NCBI GenBank assembly: GCA_929200515.1
Contig: CAKNAD010000125.1
Span: forward strand, 1-8,461
DNA length: 8,461 bases
DNA from: Candidatus Gorgonimonas leptogorgiae
GTDB lineage: Bacteria; Pseudomonadota; Gammaproteobacteria; Pseudomonadales; Endozoicomonadaceae
Direction of reading: 5' to 3'
The notes below the pieces were generated by a model. That model worked only from the letters and a program-made list of their open reading frames with translations, did not search any database and had not been told where the DNA came from. Numbering within the stretch: the stretch's first letter is position 1; every line of letters starts with the position of its first letter. This document shows positions 6,603-8,461 of this stretch, one piece after another. A program made the translations under genes and the position numbers.

Positions 6603-6631
6603 TTAATACATATTGTATATACAGGTGACAA
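6603..6631 (-). promoter_or_regulatory. Promoter of the 270-aa gene
   Basis: On the minus strand TTGTCA (6626-6631, five of six -35 matches) is followed after exactly 17 bp by TATTAA (6603-6608, four of six -10 matches). Transcription would start near 6596, giving a leader of about 55 bases that contains the 13-bp hairpin. The spacer contains ATATACAATAT, whose complement ATATTGTATAT also occurs at 3775-3785 beside the macro-gene promoter. Confidence 0.5.
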
Positions 6632-6638
6632 GTAACTA

Positions 6639-7589
6639 TTACAATGATGATAAATACTGTTCTGCATCTAATGCTGCCATACAACCCGTACCAGCTGAAG
6701 TAATAGCTTGGCGGTAGATATGATCCATAACATCTCCAGCAGCGAAAACTCCCGCCTGAGAAGTAGCTGTGGCATTACCCTTATTACCGCCTTGAACAGT
6801 TATATAGCCATCTTGCATTTCAAGTTGACCTTTAAAAATATCTGTATTTGGCGAGTGTCCTATAGCGATAAAAACCCCTGAAACGCTCAAATTATGTGTG
6901 GTGTTTTCTTTATTATTTGCAACTATTATTCCAGTTACTCCCATATCATCACCTACTACTTGTTGTAATTCTGAATTTAATTGTAGTTTTATTTTTCCTG
7001 CTTTTACTTTATCAAAGAGCTTTTGTTGTAATATTTTTTCTGCTCTAAAGCTATCTCTTCTATGAATTAAAATTACCTCTTTAGCTATATTAGCTAAATA
7101 AAGTGCCTCTTCTACAGCAGTATTACCACCACCAACTACTGCGACAATTTGATTTTTATAAAAAAAGCCATCGCAAGTTGCACAGGCTGAAACGCCTTTA
7201 CCTTTGAATTCTTCTTCAGATGGTAACCCTAAATATTTAGCACTAGCACCAGTTGCTATGATTAGAGCATCTGTAGTATAAACTCCATATGAACCTGTTA
7301 ATTTATATGGCTTTTGACTAAAATCAACTACATCTATATGGTCTTGAATTATTTTAGTGTCGAATCGTAAAGCATGTTGACGCATACGTTCCATTAAATC
7401 TGGACCTAATAAGCCTTTAACATCTCCAGGCCAGTTATCAACTTCTGTGGTAGTAGTTAGCTGCCCGCCTGTTTGTATACCTGTAATTAAAACCGGATTT
7501 AATGCCGCTCTAGCAGCATAAATAGCAGCAGTATAACCTGCCGGGCCTGATCCTAATATAGTTAGTTGCGCATGATTACTTTGTGCCAT
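6639..7589 (-). CDS. trxB: Thioredoxin reductase (NADPH)
   Basis: A flavoenzyme that transfers electrons from NADPH through FAD and a redox disulphide to thioredoxin in the cytoplasm. All landmarks of the low-molecular-weight bacterial enzyme are present: FAD-binding GSGPAG (13-18), GGQLTTTTEVDNWPG (41-55), the redox pair Cys136 and Cys139 in ACATCDG, NADPH-binding GGGNTAVEEALYL (153-165), HRRDSFRAEK (176-185) and the FAD-contact AAGDVMDHIYRQA (284-296). At 316 residues it matches the E. coli enzyme (321). I place the start at 7589: AGGAA (7595-7599) lies five bases upstream and the protein then begins MAQSNHAQLTILGSG, as homologues do. An in-frame ATG at 7634 would add 15 hydrophobic residues (MYILYRVIFLLIGNV) that are probably untranslated leader. 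The sequence looks gammaproteobacterial. It is probably a single-gene unit; no clear terminator follows it. Confidence 0.97.
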   Translation of the reverse strand: MAQSNHAQLTILGSGPAGYTAAIYAARAALNPVLITGIQTGGQLTTTTEVDNWPGDVKGLLGPDLMERMRQHALRFDTKIIQDHIDVVDFSQKPYKLTGSYGVYTTDALIIATGASAKYLGLPSEEEFKGKGVSACATCDGFFYKNQIVAVVGGGNTAVEEALYLANIAKEVILIHRRDSFRAEKILQQKLFDKVKAGKIKLQLNSELQQVVGDDMGVTGIIVANNKENTTHNLSVSGVFIAIGHSPNTDIFKGQLEMQDGYITVQGGNKGNATATSQAGVFAAGDVMDHIYRQAITSAGTGCMAALDAEQYLSSL

Positions 7590-8157
7590 AACATTTCCTA
7601 TCAATAAAAAGATAACTCTATATAATATATACACTTTATGCCTTAATATGGAGGTTTAATTATTATTATGATAATAATTTTATTTTGAATTTAAATAAAT
7701 AAGCATATATATTTAAAATAGTGTTTCCACATAAAAAATGTAAATTATACACAAAAATAAAATTTTATATATAATTTATGCTTTAAAGTATGAATTTAAG
7801 GTAGGTAGAGTTATTGTGAAAAGTATTGCTTAGAGAAGAAATATAGACCTTAAGATAGAAAGTGTATAATTGTAATACTCAAAGCTTCCTTCTAACTTTA
7901 AATATATTGTATAAAAAAAAGTTTCTTATCAAAGTTTGTTGCGATATAATTCCTATTTGATTATCTTTTAGTTATTTTATCTAATTATAAGGTAAATATT
8001 AGATTTTACTTAAGTTTCCAAATAGGTTATTATAGATTTCTAATAGATAATTGCAAAATGTACAAATATAATAATAAATTATCCGTTATTCTATTTTTAT
8101 AACTTAAGCTATATGAAAATAATAACAGCTTACAATAACAACAAATAAAGAAAAATT
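7590..8157. other. Long AT-rich intergenic region between trxB and the 84-aa gene
   Basis: About 570 bp lie between divergent genes with no convincing ORF or RNA; the few short frames opened by ATG or GTG (for example near 7790 and 7815) close within five codons. The trxB promoter should lie near 7600-7680, but the TA-rich stretch gives several equivalent -10 candidates. A 9-bp dyad is at 7658-7679. CCTATTTG (7952-7959) and CAAATAGG (about 8020-8027) are inverted copies some 60 bp apart, too small to mean much. ATATTGTATA occurs at 7904-7913. No strong promoter or Shine-Dalgarno was found directly before 8158. Confidence 0.6.
7658..7679. promoter_or_regulatory. 9-bp perfect dyad upstream of trxB
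   Basis: AATTATTAT (7658-7666) and ATAATAATT (7671-7679) are exact inverted copies separated by TATG, about 70-90 bp upstream of the trxB start. It contains GATAAT and loosely resembles a Fur box (I count about 14 of 19 consensus positions), but AT-rich DNA gives such matches easily. Operator function is a guess. Confidence 0.25.
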
Positions 8158-8412
8158 ATGTTACCCATAGATAATACCCTAGATTTTCAACATGCAACTA
8201 ATCCTCCGCCAGCTTATCAACAAGCTATTTTGTTAGAAGATACAACTAACAGTAGACATAATGAAGTTTTACCTAGTTACAGTCAGGTTACAGGCTCCTT
8301 TCTACAAACAAAAGATATTATAAAACAACCATCTTCTAATAATGACTTAAATGTAATAACATCTCAACCAAATAGTACTAATTTAAATAATATTGATAAC
8401 TATAAAACGTAG
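8158..8412 (+). CDS. Small disordered protein with PPxY and LPxY (WW-domain-binding) motifs
   Basis: An 84-residue protein, probably unstructured: rich in Asn, Ser, Thr, Gln and Pro, without Cys or Trp. It carries PPAY (17-20, in NPPPAYQQAI) and LPSY (38-41, in EVLPSYSQV), 17 residues apart. PPxY and LPxY are the short motifs that bind WW domains, notably those of eukaryotic NEDD4-family ubiquitin ligases; host adaptors such as NDFIP1 carry both kinds. Bacteria lack NEDD4-type ligases, so a secreted protein that recruits or misdirects host ubiquitylation is an attractive inference. Against it: the gene is short, its Shine-Dalgarno is weak (only an A/G-rich stretch before the ATG), no promoter is clear, and a 570-bp gap lies upstream. 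No secretion signal was identified. It could also be a fragment of a once longer gene. Coding status is likely, function speculative. Confidence 0.6.
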   Translation: MLPIDNTLDFQHATNPPPAYQQAILLEDTTNSRHNEVLPSYSQVTGSFLQTKDIIKQPSSNNDLNVITSQPNSTNLNNIDNYKT

Positions 8413-8461
8413 ATTAACAAACTAAGTGCATAAAATTAATATAGAAAAAGAACTAGTTTTT

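Noticed and set aside
7800..7850. Possible tRNA or small RNA in the less AT-rich stretch before the 84-aa gene
   Set aside because: No cloverleaf, anticodon arm or CCA-type end could be built; nothing supports an RNA gene.
8445..8461. AAAAAGAACTAGTTTTT at the right edge as a terminator
   Set aside because: The pairing is short and almost all A-T, and the window ends there, so it cannot be judged.

Overview
The window is strongly AT-rich DNA with long non-coding gaps and few conserved genes. The only two genes with recognisable housekeeping relatives are a Nit-type carbon-nitrogen hydrolase and a thioredoxin reductase (trxB). The thioredoxin reductase looks gammaproteobacterial (TTTTEVDNWPG, HRRDSFRAEK and the AAGDVMDHIYRQAITSAG region). 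The other genes encode polar Asn/Lys/Ser/Thr-rich proteins of unknown function, one with a macro domain and one with PY motifs of the kind that bind eukaryotic WW domains. I infer a host-associated, probably intracellular, gammaproteobacterium; genus cannot be decided from this sequence.

Layout, left to right. 1-1433 (-): a long, helical-looking unknown protein that runs off the left edge. 1513-1762: a roughly 250-bp element with 30-bp imperfect terminal inverted repeats, flanked by TATA on both sides, with no usable ORF (MITE-like or an IS remnant). 1801-1980: a 60-bp tandem repeat forming the 3' end of an unknown 214-aa gene (1832-2476, -). The reading frame of that gene stays open for 34 codons after its stop and ends inside the element. 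2783-3604 (+): Nit/amidase hydrolase. 3860-5698 (+): 612-aa protein with a C-terminal macro domain, preceded by a strong Shine-Dalgarno and an extended -10 promoter. 5728-6540 (-): lysine-rich coiled-coil-like unknown protein, convergent with the macro gene, with its own promoter and a 13-bp perfect hairpin in its leader. 6639-7589 (-): trxB. 7590-8157: long AT-rich gap. 8158-8412 (+): 84-aa disordered protein with a PPAY and an LPSY motif.

There is no sign of one operon: genes alternate in strand and are separated by gaps that often hold a plausible promoter. The most economical reading is a patch of single-gene transcription units, several of them possible secreted effectors (macro-domain ADP-ribose hydrolase or reader, PY-motif adaptor mimic, low-complexity coiled-coil proteins), placed among conserved genes. 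Secretion itself is inferred from composition and domain type; no secretion signal was proved.
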